From Kaistia sp. 32K (GTDB lineage: Bacteria > Pseudomonadota > Alphaproteobacteria > Rhizobiales > Kaistiaceae): a DNA stretch of 64,000 bases. The notes under the pieces were generated by a model that did not search any database, was not told the DNA's origin, and worked only from the letters and a program-made list of their open reading frames with translations. Below are positions 41,659 to 50,799 of the stretch, piece by piece. Within the stretch, counting starts at the first letter, position 1; each line of letters opens with the position of its first letter. The DNA is taken from the NCBI RefSeq assembly GCF_016629525.1, contig NZ_AP024269.1, positions 3,782,001 through 3,846,000 on the forward strand, read 5' to 3'. The position numbers and the translations under genes are program-made.

Positions 41659-41700
41659 TCGGAGCCGATCGATCTGCCTGGAAGAGCCGCCCCCCGCCCC

Positions 41701-43539
<1,839 letters not shown>

Positions 43540-43795
43540 CGTGTCTCGAACCGCCATCGGCACCCGTCTCAGTCGTTCGCGGGGGCTTTTGCCCCGATGG
43601 CGCCTAGATGCACTGCTGGCGGCGGTGTTTCAAGGCGAGCGGGCCCTTGTGCCGGCCCGAACGCTGGGCTATATCGTCGCCCCACAGGACGGCCCGTCGC
43701 AGGCAGCCGTTTTTCCCATTGATCAGGACGGCGCCTCCGCTTTGGCGGGCGACGACCATGCGGTCCCGAACGGACCGAGCCGCGAGGACCAGACG

Positions 43796-44020
43796 ATGAA
43801 GAAAGACATTCATCCCGACTACCACACGATCAAGGTCGTGATGACGAACGGCACCGAGTACTTCACCAAGTCGACCTATGGTGAAGAGGGCGCCGTCATG
43901 AACCTCGACATCGACCCGACGACGCACCCGGCCTGGACCGGCGGCAACCAGACGCTGCTGGACCGCGCTGGCCGCGTCTCGCGCTTCAACAACAAGTTCA
44001 AGGGCTTCATCGGCGGCTAA
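43796..44020 (+). CDS. rpmE: 50S ribosomal protein L31
   Basis: A 74-residue ribosomal protein, '[21 protein letters not shown]' to '[14 protein letters not shown]'. The CXXC zinc pair of the zinc-binding form is absent (no cysteines), placing it in the cysteine-free group common in Alphaproteobacteria. The ATG at 43796 is standard; upstream in-frame sequence overlaps the divergent promoter region. Confidence 0.96.
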   Translation: MKKDIHPDYHTIKVVMTNGTEYFTKSTYGEEGAVMNLDIDPTTHPAWTGGNQTLLDRAGRVSRFNNKFKGFIGG

Positions 44021-44045
44021 TCCGCCCGAAGCGCTTTCGGAATGC

Positions 44046-44075
44046 AAAACCCCGGCCTCTGGCCGGGGTTTTTGT
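44046..44075 (+). terminator. Intrinsic terminator of rpmE
   Basis: CCCCGGCC-TCT-GGCCGGGG followed by TTTTTGTTTG, 27 bp past the rpmE stop. Confidence 0.93.
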
Positions 44076-44146
44076 TTGCGTGGGGTTTCACAGGTCCCCT
44101 CACCCCATACGGCTCCGCCATGTCAGCGGCGTGGAACCAGCACGGC

Positions 44147-44292
44147 CATCATCCTGAGGTGCCCGGCAACGCCGGGCCTCGAAGGAAGGTCCAGGAAACA
44201 CCTCTGAACGCAAGCGGATGCGTCTGCAAGGCGCAGAGCCCTGCTGGACCCTCCTTCGAGGCTTCGCTCACGCGAAGCACCTCAGGATGATG
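44147..44292. repeat. Family C palindromic repeat (copy 2)
   Basis: A 146-bp copy in the same orientation as 41513-41658. The outer arms (CATCATCCTGAGG / CCTCAGGATGATG) and inner arms (CCTCGAAGGA.GGTCCAG / CTGGACCCTCCTTCGAGG) are conserved and the centre is different. It occupies much of the 373-bp rpmE-rcdA gap (44021-44393). Confidence 0.9.
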
Positions 44293-44393
44293 GTCGAGTT
44301 TTGGAAATGCAGTGCGGGAAAAGGTCTCGGCGACCGATCGGCCGCCCCGCCCCTATCGCGTCGAGGTCTCGGCGCTACGAAGCCGGCCTCGGC

Positions 44394-44921
44394 CTACTCG
44401 CGCCCGCCGCCAAAGGCGCGCGCCAGCTGGCCGAGCTGGCGGCTGACCGGGTTTTCGGCCGGCGCGTCGGCGTTGGCGGCGTTGTAGATGGCGTCGTCGA
44501 GGCGGATCACGCGTTCCTGCAGCCGGACCGAGCGGCCGATCAGGTCGCGCAGCCGCTCCGGCAGGTCTTCCCAGCCCGGCCCCTCGGCGATGGAGCCGAA
44601 GCCGCGCAGCCGCACCTTGGCCTTCTCGGCGCCGGCCTGCTCGAAGGTCATCTCGCCCTCGTTGACCGCGCGCTGCAGCAGCAGCCACGAGGCGAGCTGC
44701 ATCAGCCGCGTCGTCAGCCGCATCGATTCGGTGGCGTAGGTGAGCGAGCCGCCCTTGGGCAGGTCGCGCGATTCGACGCGGCCATCGCCATCGAGATAGG
44801 CGGCGGTCTCCTCGACGAGCAGCATCCCCTCCCGGAAAAGTCCGCGGAAGGTGTCCGAATACGCGAAGCGCTGGCCGAATACGATCGGCGCGTCGACGGG
44901 CCCAGGGCTGTCGTCTGTCAT
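44394..44921 (-). CDS. rcdA: RcdA-family (DUF1465) regulator of CtrA degradation
   Basis: In Caulobacter RcdA is an adaptor that, with CpdR and PopA, delivers the cell-cycle regulator CtrA to ClpXP. This 175-residue protein matches the DUF1465 family: 'FGQRFAYSDTFRGLFREGMLLVEETAAYLDG', 'ATESMRLTTRLMQLASWLLLQRAVNEGEM', and 'LPERLRDLIGRSVRLQERVIRLDDAIYN'. These helices form the three-helix bundle. ATG at 44921 chosen over a GTG eight codons upstream. A candidate small RNA and a CtrA-like box lie upstream on the same strand. Confidence 0.88.
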   Translation of the reverse strand: MTDDSPGPVDAPIVFGQRFAYSDTFRGLFREGMLLVEETAAYLDGDGRVESRDLPKGGSLTYATESMRLTTRLMQLASWLLLQRAVNEGEMTFEQAGAEKAKVRLRGFGSIAEGPGWEDLPERLRDLIGRSVRLQERVIRLDDAIYNAANADAPAENPVSRQLGQLARAFGGGRE

Positions 44922-45013
44922 GGAATCATTCCGTTGCGTCAACACGTCAATCCCGAGCGGGTTCAGACGGAACGCAAGTTTTGCCGATTTTGACGCCTAT
45001 GAAGACGGAAGTC

Positions 45014-45102
45014 AAAAAAAGAGCCGCGGGAAACGGCTCTTGTGAGGCAACAGAGGGAGGAGTCCAACAGAGAAGTTACCACTCACGTCCAGATCGCTGG
45101 AC
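45014..45102 (-). ncRNA. Candidate ~89-nt small RNA with CUCCUCCC loop
   Basis: On the minus strand three hairpins follow one another. The first is GTCCAG-CGAT-CTGGAC (45087-45102). The second is a stem GTGAG..GTAAC / GTTGC.CTCAC whose ~23-nt loop carries CUCCUCCC (45055-45062), the complement of a Shine-Dalgarno sequence. The third is an intrinsic terminator, AGAGCCG-(7 nt)-CGGCTCT with a seven-T run (45014-45040). A possible -10 (TAATCG, 45107-45112) and a CtrA-like box (45126-45140) lie upstream. CUCCUCCC-loop small RNAs are a known alphaproteobacterial type. It could also be the processed 3' UTR of the DUF1192 mRNA, whose stop is 72 nt upstream. Confidence 0.55.
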
Positions 45103-45125
45103 GAAACGATTACGCGCCCCTAACC

Positions 45126-45140
45126 TTAACGAATGGTTAA
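45126..45140 (-). promoter_or_regulatory. CtrA-like box upstream of the small-RNA candidate
   Basis: TTAA-CCATTCG-TTAA on the minus strand (next base G) matches TTAA-N7-TTAAC at 8 of 9; the plus strand also matches at 8 of 9. It sits about 14 bp upstream of the putative -10, where CtrA-activated promoters carry their box. Confidence 0.5.
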
Positions 45141-45173
45141 TGGCCGCCGGGGGCGCCTTTCGCCCGCCGCCGT

Positions 45174-45365
45174 TCAGCTCTTGAAGAACGACGAAGCCGC
45201 CGCGCGCGACGCCGTTTTCGCCTCGATCGCCTCCCGCAGCCGCCCGATCTCGCCCTCCAGCAGGGTGATCCGCTCATTCAGTTCGTCGATCGACAGGCGC
45301 CCCAGATCCTCGCCGATCCTGTGTGGCGCCGGCTTTTCCACCGGCACGTCGTCGAATAGGGCCAT
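45174..45365 (-). CDS. DUF1192 small protein
   Basis: A 63-residue acidic helical protein: 'MALFDDVPVEKPAPHRIGEDL', then 'LSIDELNERITLLEGEIGRLREAI' as a short coiled coil. It matches the alphaproteobacterial DUF1192 family, of unknown function, often found beside rcdA-like genes. It is divergent from the quinone oxidoreductase, 109 bp away. The terminator at 45014-45040 may serve it as well as the small-RNA candidate. Confidence 0.85.
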   Translation of the reverse strand: MALFDDVPVEKPAPHRIGEDLGRLSIDELNERITLLEGEIGRLREAIEAKTASRAAASSFFKS

Positions 45366-45474
45366 TCCGCACTCCGTCTCGTTTTTGGCTCCCGTCTGGT
45401 CCAAAGATAGCAAGATTGCCCCGGCCTGCCAGTCGGGCGCGAAGCCAAGACGCTGAACCAAGAGGAGACGGCCC

Positions 45475-46473
45475 GTGACTGCGATCCCCGAAACCATGAC
45501 CGCCATGGCCATTTCGGAACCCGGTGGACCGGATGTCCTGCGGCCGGAGACCCGTCCGGTGCCGCATCCCTTCGAGCACGAAATCCTGATCCAGGTGGCG
45601 GCTGCCGGCGTCAACCGGCCGGACGTATTTCAGCGCCAGGGCCACTATCCGCCACCGAAGGGCGCGTCCGACCTGCCCGGCCTCGAGGTCTCCGGCCATG
45701 TCGTGGCGCTCGGCCGCAATGCGAGCCGCTTCCAGCTGGGCGCCGCCGTGACGGCGCTCGTCGCCGGCGGCGGCTATGCCGAATATGTCGCGGTCCACGA
45801 GAGCAACGCCCTCCCCGTCCCCGCCGGGCTTTCGCTGGTCGAGGCGGCGGCCCTGCCGGAGACCTTCTTCACCGTCTGGCACAATGTGTTCGAGCGTGCC
45901 GGCCTGAAGCCGGGCGAGACCTTGCTCGTGCATGGCGGCTCGTCCGGCATCGGCACGACGGCGATCCAGCTCGGCCGCGCCTTCGGGGCCACGGTGCTGG
46001 CGACGGCCGGCTCGGCAGAAAAATGCGCCGCCTGCATCGAGCTCGGCGCCAACCGCGCCATCAACTATCTCAAGGAGGATTTCGTCGTCGCGGTGAAGGA
46101 CGCGACCGAAGGGCGGGGTGCCGACGTCATCCTCGACATGGTCGGCGGCGACTATATCGAGCGCAATTTCGACGCCGCGGCGACCGACGGCCGCATCGCC
46201 CAGATCGCCTTCCTGAACGGCCCCGTCGTCGAGGTGAACTTCAACAAGCTCCTGATCAAGCGGCTGACGCTGACCGGCTCGACGCTCCGCCCGCGCACCG
46301 CCGCCTTCAAGGGCGCGCTGGCCGCCGCGCTGCAGGAGAAGGTCTGGCCGCTGATCGAGAGCGGCGCGATCCGCCCCCGCATCGACGCCACCTTCCCGCT
46401 CGCCGAGGCCGCCGCCGCGCACCGCCTGATGGAGAGCTCCGGCCATATCGGCAAGATCGTGCTGACGGTCTGA
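45475..46473 (+). CDS. NAD(P)H-quinone oxidoreductase (PIG3-type, zinc-free MDR family)
   Basis: A 332-residue medium-chain dehydrogenase/reductase. The N-terminal GroES-like domain contains 'AAAGVNRPDVFQRQGHYPPP', 'LPGLEVSGHVVALG' and 'GGYAEYVAV'. The Rossmann domain has 'LLVHGGSSGIGTTAIQLGRAFGA' at about 147-169, and 'LDMVGGDYIERNF'. The zinc-binding cysteines are absent, as in quinone oxidoreductases of the PIG3 group. GTG start at 45475, preceded by AAGAGGAGA. Physiological substrate unknown; probably NADPH-dependent. Confidence 0.92.
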   Translation: MTAIPETMTAMAISEPGGPDVLRPETRPVPHPFEHEILIQVAAAGVNRPDVFQRQGHYPPPKGASDLPGLEVSGHVVALGRNASRFQLGAAVTALVAGGGYAEYVAVHESNALPVPAGLSLVEAAALPETFFTVWHNVFERAGLKPGETLLVHGGSSGIGTTAIQLGRAFGATVLATAGSAEKCAACIELGANRAINYLKEDFVVAVKDATEGRGADVILDMVGGDYIERNFDAAATDGRIAQIAFLNGPVVEVNFNKLLIKRLTLTGSTLRPRTAAFKGALAAALQEKVWPLIESGAIRPRIDATFPLAEAAAAHRLMESSGHIGKIVLTV

Positions 46474-46510
46474 CCCGGAATGCGTGATTGAAGGGGTCCG
46501 AATACGCTTC

Positions 46511-46765
46511 CCTCACCTCTCCCTGAGGACCCATTAGCGCAACACCGCCTTCATAGCGTGGATCAGAGCTTGCCACCCTCCGCCGTCATCCCGGCGAAGG
46601 CCGGGATCCAGACACACCGGCCAGTGGCCGATCGGCTGAGCCAAGCTTTCCTGGCCGGTGTTCATGGGCCCCGGCCTCCGCCGGGGCGACGGCGCCCTAT
46701 CCCATGGGCCGTGCATGGCGACCTTGAGGTGTTCTGCGAAGGTCTCCCTCAGGGAGAGGTGAAGG
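46511..46765. repeat. Composite element: inverted ends enclosing a family B repeat
   Basis: CCTCACCTCTCCCTGAGG at 46511-46528 is the near-perfect inverse complement of CCTCAGGGAGAGGTGA at 46747-46762. Between them sits a complete family B repeat (46584-46691). The whole 255-bp unit lies in the 623-bp gap 46474-47096. Confidence 0.7.
46584..46691. repeat. Family B palindromic repeat (copy 2)
   Basis: A 108-bp copy closely matching 26825-26932 over its whole length, including the interior GGCTGAGCCAAGCTTTC. Same orientation as copy 1. Nested inside a larger inverted-repeat unit. Confidence 0.88.
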
Positions 46766-47096
46766 GCACCGCGGATTCTCGCGAGAAATCGAGCTACTGC
46801 GCCCCCGAGCGGCAGGAAATCTGATCCGCTCGTGAAACCGGATCGCCCCGCCACCGTTGGTTGCCGTGCCGGCGGGGGGTGCGTGGCGGGGCAAGATGCC
46901 CTTGCGTTTCCGGCGTCGTCCGCCTGTCGAACGCGGCGACGGGAGGCTCAAACAGGGCGAAATCATATCGTCCGAGGCCGAAAACGAGTAAATTTCCGCA
47001 GCCGACGAAACGTAATGACACGTTTCCTCTTCGTGGAACGGGTTGATTCGATGTAAGATTGGGACTGCCGGTGCAGCTCGCACCCCGGAGGACAAC
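46766..47096. other. Intergenic region before the small membrane protein
   Basis: About 330 bp without a believable gene. It contains a GC-rich patch (CGGCGGGGGGTGCGTGGCGGGG near 46872) and an AT-richer stretch at 46960-47060 (GAGTAAATTTCCGC, GACGAAACGTAATGACACG) that probably holds the promoter of the gene at 47097. Confidence 0.4.
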
Positions 47097-47384
47097 ATGC
47101 AACGCCAAAATACTTGGGTCTGGGTCGTCGTGGTTATCATCGTTCTGGTGATAGCCTATTTCTGGTGGAAGTCGCGGACACCGGTTGTTCATCCCACGCC
47201 GCCGGCCGCCGAGCAGTCGACCCCCGCGCCCGCTCCTGCTGCCCCGAAGCCCGCCGAACCGGCTCCCGCTCCGGCCGCTCCGAAGCCCGCCGAACCGGCT
47301 CCCGCCCCGGCCCCTGCTCCGGCAGCCCCGGCCGCTCCGAGCACCCCGTCCGAGCCGGCAAAGCCCCCGGCGACCACGCCGTAG
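47097..47384 (+). CDS. Small membrane-anchored Pro/Ala-rich protein
   Basis: A 95-residue protein with one N-terminal membrane helix (VWVVVVIIVLVIAYFWW, residues 7-23). A tail of almost pure Pro-Ala-Glu-Lys repeats follows (APAPAAPKPAEP twice in tandem, then APAPAPAPAAPAAP). A 36-bp DNA unit is repeated in tandem at about 47234-47305. The start ATG at 47097 has a strong CGGAGGA site. The tail would extend into the periplasm as a flexible arm. Function unknown. Confidence 0.75.
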   Translation: MQRQNTWVWVVVVIIVLVIAYFWWKSRTPVVHPTPPAAEQSTPAPAPAAPKPAEPAPAPAAPKPAEPAPAPAPAPAAPAAPSTPSEPAKPPATTP

Positions 47385-47470
47385 CGCTTCCAGGCCCTGA
47401 ATGCCGGCGCGCGTCGAGACGCGCCCGGCAAGTGGTCAGGCAAGACGTCGGAGGTTGGCAAGACGTCAGC

Positions 47471-47502
47471 GCCCCTCACCTCTCCACAAGAGGGTGAGGG
47501 GC
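47471..47502. repeat. Short palindrome (CTTGTGGAGAGG core)
   Basis: GCCCCTCACC-TCTCCACAAGA-GGTGAGGGGC type hairpin within the 374-bp gap 47385-47758. Shares its core (read on the other strand) with the palindrome at 6356-6377. The rest of the gap holds the trcR promoter. Confidence 0.5.
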
Positions 47503-47654
47503 TCTCCTCGCATCGACCGGACATTCCGCGCTGGGGCCGCAAGCCTTCCCGAACCCACTGCGACGGCCTCCGGTGGAGATCCGCGCACGCGGCCGGCGGC
47601 CACCGCTTCCGGCCTGGTCACGGGTTTTTGAGATCGGCCGGGACGCAAGCTTTG

Positions 47655-47684
47655 TTTGCGTCAGGCGAGGCGGCGGTCTATATA
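47655..47684 (+). promoter_or_regulatory. Probable trcR promoter
   Basis: A -10 TATATA (47679-47684) and a weak -35 TTTGCG (47655-47660) with 18-bp spacing lie about 75 bp upstream of the trcR ATG. Confidence 0.4.
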
Positions 47685-47758
47685 TCGGCCATCCCCGTCA
47701 TACAGACGCTACGTTCAGCTCCTCCGGCCACCACCGGGAGAGCGACCAGGAGAGAATT

Positions 47759-48481
47759 ATGTCGACTATCCCGCTGATGCCGAAGGCAACCGCCGTTTGG
47801 CTCGTCGAGAATACCTCTCTCGGCTTCGACCAGATCGCCGACTTCTGCAAGCTGCATCCCCTCGAGGTGAAGGCGATCGCCGATGGCGAGGCGGCCACCA
47901 CCATCAAGGGTCTCGATCCGGTGTCGACGGGCCAGCTGACGCGCGAGGAGATCGACCGCGCGCAGAAGGATCCGAAATACCGGCTGAAGATGGCCGAGAC
48001 GCGCGTCCGCGTGCCGGTGCAGAAGCGCAAGGGTCCGCGCTACACCCCGGTTTCGCGCCGCCAGGACCGTCCGAACGCCATTCTCTGGCTTCTGAAGAAC
48101 CATCCCGAGCTGAAGGACGCGTCGATCATGCGCCTCGTCGGCACCACCAAGCCGACGATCGATTCGATTCGCGACCGCACCCACTGGAATTCGGCCAATC
48201 TGGCGCCGTCCGATCCGGTGACGCTCGGCCTCTGCTCGCAGATCGATCTCGATTTCGAAGTCGAGAAGGCCGCCAAGAACGCGCCGCCGCGCGAGCCGGG
48301 CGCCGAGGGCGAAGTGCTGCTGCCGGCGGAAGAGACGACGGCCGCCGACGCGCTCGCCGCCGCCGCGCTGCGCTCCTATCGCCGCGAGGAGCCGAAGGAC
48401 GAAGAGCTCGACGCCGATGCCGTCTTCGCCAAGCTGAAGTCGCTGAAGGGCCCGGTCGACGAGGACGAAGAAGACCTCTGA
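47759..48481 (+). CDS. trcR: TrcR (DUF1013) RNA-polymerase-associated cell-cycle regulator
   Basis: A 240-residue DUF1013 protein. In Caulobacter the family member TrcR travels with RNA polymerase and controls cell-cycle transcription. Conserved parts are an N-terminal GcrA-like helical segment 'KATAVWLVENTSLGFDQIADFCKLHPLEVKAI', the central 'GPRYTPVSRRQDRPNAILWLLKNHPELKD', and 'IMRLVGTTKPTIDSIRDRTHWNSANL', which look like two helix-turn-helix units. The acidic C-terminus ends EDEEDL. Start at 47759 with AGGAGAG upstream. It ends at a strong terminator. Confidence 0.9.
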   Translation: MSTIPLMPKATAVWLVENTSLGFDQIADFCKLHPLEVKAIADGEAATTIKGLDPVSTGQLTREEIDRAQKDPKYRLKMAETRVRVPVQKRKGPRYTPVSRRQDRPNAILWLLKNHPELKDASIMRLVGTTKPTIDSIRDRTHWNSANLAPSDPVTLGLCSQIDLDFEVEKAAKNAPPREPGAEGEVLLPAEETTAADALAAAALRSYRREEPKDEELDADAVFAKLKSLKGPVDEDEEDL

Positions 48482-48529
48482 GACGGGATCGCGCCCTGCC
48501 CGCACGGGCGGCGCGCCGACGACAATCGA

Positions 48530-48566
48530 AAGGCCCCTGCTTCCGGCGGGGGCCTTTTCTTTTTCT
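48530..48566 (+). terminator. Intrinsic terminator of trcR
   Basis: AAGGCCCC-(9 nt)-GGGGGCCTT followed by TTCTTTTTCT, 50 bp past the trcR stop. The remaining part of the 401-bp gap (48567-48882) contains only the rpsU promoter region as far as I can see. Confidence 0.88.
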
Positions 48567-48753
48567 CCGAGCACGCGGACGACAACCGGCCAACGACTCG
48601 GGCCGCGCCCATCCGGCGCCGCCCGGCGCCGATTCTCTTCGCGGCGTCCGATCCGGCCGTGACGAATCCGCCGCGCATCACGGGAACTTGCGGCGAAAAC
48701 CATCCGGCGAACGGCAAAATCGCGAAAATCCCTTGTTTCGTCGGCTCTCTGCT

Positions 48754-48783
48754 TTGACATTTGCGTCAAGCTTCTGCTATGAG
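48754..48783 (+). promoter_or_regulatory. Promoter of rpsU
   Basis: TTGACA (48754-48759), 18 bp, TATGAG (48778-48783): the best sigma-70-like promoter in the window, about 100 bp upstream of rpsU. Confidence 0.7.
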
Positions 48784-48882
48784 AGCGACCACATTCGGGA
48801 CGAAGTTTCCTAGCGGCTTTCGCTGCGCTCCTCGTCTCGCCCGAGAATTCATCCGGATCGGATCAAGATAGGACGCTCCCGC

Positions 48883-49113
48883 GTGCAGGTACTCGTTCGC
48901 GACAACAACGTCGATCAGGCGCTCAAGGCTCTCAAGAAGAAGATGCAGCGTGAAGGCATCTTCCGTGAGATGAAGCTGCGCAACTTCTACGAGAAGCCCT
49001 CGGAGAAGAAGGCTCGCGAGAAGGCGGAAGCCGTCCGCCGCGCCCGCAAGCTGGCTCGCAAGCGCGCCCAGCGCGAAGGCGGTCTGGTCGCTGCTCCCAA
49101 GCCGAAGCGCTGA
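48883..49113 (+). CDS. rpsU: 30S ribosomal protein S21
   Basis: A 76-residue S21: '[21 protein letters not shown]', '[22 protein letters not shown]' and a lysine/arginine-rich C-terminus. GTG start at 48883. Single gene with its own promoter and terminator. Confidence 0.96.
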   Translation: MQVLVRDNNVDQALKALKKKMQREGIFREMKLRNFYEKPSEKKAREKAEAVRRARKLARKRAQREGGLVAAPKPKR

Positions 49114-49168
49114 CGAGCGGGGCCTCGGCCCTGCTTTCGCCTGCTTTTTCGCTTTGAAGTTTCAAGGT

Positions 49169-49201
49169 AACGAGCCCGGTTCGCCGGGTTCGTTGCTTTT
49201 T
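49169..49201 (+). terminator. Intrinsic terminator of rpsU
   Basis: AACGAGCCCGG-TTCG-CCGGGTTCGTT (11-bp stem, one G-U) followed by GCTTTTTG. Confidence 0.9.
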
Positions 49202-49253
49202 GATGTCTGCGCCCATCTTCTACGCCATGGGCGCCCGCTTGGGAGCAAGGCTC

Positions 49254-50153
49254 ATGATGGTGCTCAGCAGGATTTCGGCCGCCAACACGCCCGCGACAGG
49301 GCCCGGACGCGTCCGCGCGCCGGCCTCTGTCATGGGCGTGTTGTCCGCCGCTGGCGTGTTGCTCGGCGCGCTCGCACTCGCGGGCTGCCAATCCGCCGGG
49401 CCGCATGATTTCGGCAACGACGTCGACCGCGCCATGGGCTCGGAAGCGAACATCTCGTCGCTGAGCTCGGTCGTGAACCAGAACCCCAGCGACGCCTCCG
49501 GCTACAATGTGCGCGGCACCGCGCTCGGCCGCGCCGGCCGCTACGACCAGGCGCTGGCCGATTTCAACCGGGCGATCGAGATCAACCCGGGCTTCTACCA
49601 GGCCTATTCCAACCGCGCGCTCGTCCTGCGCAATCTGAAGCAGAACGGTCAGGCACTCTCCGACTACAATCGCTCGATCGAGCTCAATCCGAGCTACAAC
49701 GAGGCCTATGTCGGACGCGGCAACCTCTACCGCTCGCAGGGCCAGATCGACCTGGCGCTGAACGATTTCAGCAAGGCGATCGAGCTCGAGCCGACCGATC
49801 CCAAGGCCTATAACAACCGCGCCCTCATCTATCAGGGCCAGGGCCGCCACGACGACGCGATCGCCGACTTCACGTCCTCGATGACCTACGCGCCGAACGC
49901 CGTCGCGCCGCATCAGGGCCGCGGCCTGTCCTATCTCGCCACCGGCGACTACAAGGCAGCCCTCGACGATTTCAACGCCGTCGTCCGCGCCGACAAGGAC
50001 AACTACCAGGGCTGGACCAACCAGGGCCTGGCGCTGGAGAAGCTCGGCGAGCGCGACGCGGCGCACAACGCCTTCGCCCGCGCCCAGACGCTCAACCCCG
50101 GCTACCCGCCCGCCCGCGACGGCATGCGCCGCACCGCCAAGGCCGGCGCCTGA
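49254..50153 (+). CDS. TPR-repeat lipoprotein (NlpI-like)
   Basis: A protein of about 299 residues with a hydrophobic lipoprotein signal ending in the lipobox LALAGC at about residue 45. About six TPR units follow: 'GYNVRGTALGRAGRYDQALADFNRAIEINP', 'AYSNRALVLRNLKQNGQALSDYNRSIELNP', 'AYVGRGNLYRSQGQIDLALNDFSKAIELEP', 'AYNNRALIYQGQGRHDDAIADF', 'PHQGRGLSYLATGDYKAALDDFNAV' and one more. The start at 49254 has a GGGAG site 8 bp upstream; ATG 49203 lies in the rpsU terminator, and ATG 49332 would give a shorter signal without positive charge. Likely a periplasmic adaptor on the outer membrane; partner unknown. Confidence 0.88.
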   Translation: MMVLSRISAANTPATGPGRVRAPASVMGVLSAAGVLLGALALAGCQSAGPHDFGNDVDRAMGSEANISSLSSVVNQNPSDASGYNVRGTALGRAGRYDQALADFNRAIEINPGFYQAYSNRALVLRNLKQNGQALSDYNRSIELNPSYNEAYVGRGNLYRSQGQIDLALNDFSKAIELEPTDPKAYNNRALIYQGQGRHDDAIADFTSSMTYAPNAVAPHQGRGLSYLATGDYKAALDDFNAVVRADKDNYQGWTNQGLALEKLGERDAAHNAFARAQTLNPGYPPARDGMRRTAKAGA

Positions 50154-50186
50154 CGCCCCCTCCCCTTCGGCCGCTGCGCCCGGCGA

Positions 50187-50705
50187 TCAGCGCCGGGTCG
50201 TGAGATCCAGCGCCAGCAGGATCTCGTCGTGGAAGACGCCATCGACCAGCAGCGCCTTGCGCAACGTCCCGATCGTCTCAAAGCCGAGCGTCGCATAGAG
50301 CGAGGCGGCAGATTTGTTGCCGCTGGTGACCCCGGCCTCGAGGATCAGCACGTGCTGCGCGGCATGCTCGATCACCCGCTCGACCAGCGCCCGCGCGACG
50401 CCGCCGCCGCGATACCCTCCCGCCACGAACACGCCCCATAGCAGCCCGCGATGCCGGCGCTTCGGGCCGCTCTGCGCATGGAAGCCGGCCGTGCCGATCA
50501 TCGCCGCGCCGTCGAAGGCCGCGAAGACGGCGTCCGGAGCCGTCTCGAGCCGCTCCCGCACCATTTCCAGCGATCGTCCGGCCTCCTCCTCCACGCTGGA
50601 GGCGAAGGCCGTCGGCACCTCGCGCAGCGCCTGGAGGCGCAGGGCCTGAAAGGCGGAGGCGTCCTCGCCGCGCACTTGCCGGATCGTCTCCCGGACGGTC
50701 GTCAT
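50187..50705 (-). CDS. GNAT-family N-acetyltransferase
   Basis: A 172-residue acetyltransferase. Features are 'IRQVRGEDASAFQALRLQAL' at the N-terminus, the central strand 'IGTAGFHAQSGPKRRHRGLLWGVFV', and the acetyl-CoA pyrophosphate loop 'GGYRGGGVARALVERVIEHA' (R/Q-x-x-G-x-A type). 'TSGNKSAASLYATLGFETIGT' forms the C-terminal core. The start at 50705 (MTTVRETIR) is preferred over an upstream frame running through the pnt terminator. Substrate unknown. Confidence 0.9.
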   Translation of the reverse strand: MTTVRETIRQVRGEDASAFQALRLQALREVPTAFASSVEEEAGRSLEMVRERLETAPDAVFAAFDGAAMIGTAGFHAQSGPKRRHRGLLWGVFVAGGYRGGGVARALVERVIEHAAQHVLILEAGVTSGNKSAASLYATLGFETIGTLRKALLVDGVFHDEILLALDLTTRR

Positions 50706-50744
50706 TCTCTGTCTCCGGATCTCGAATGCCTTTGGGATCACCAA

Positions 50745-50774
50745 CAAAAAAGGCCGCCCCAAGGCGGCCTTTTC
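50745..50774 (-). terminator. Intrinsic terminator of the pnt operon
   Basis: On the minus strand AGGCCGCC-TTGG-GGCGGCCT followed by TTTTTTG, 30 bp past the pntB stop. Confidence 0.92.
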
Positions 50775-50799
50775 CGTTTTCGCGATGACGATCTCGACC

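Noticed and set aside
47234..47305. Possible CRISPR or direct-repeat array
   Set aside because: The repeats are only a tandem in-frame 36-bp unit inside a coding region, with no spacers and no cas genes in the window.
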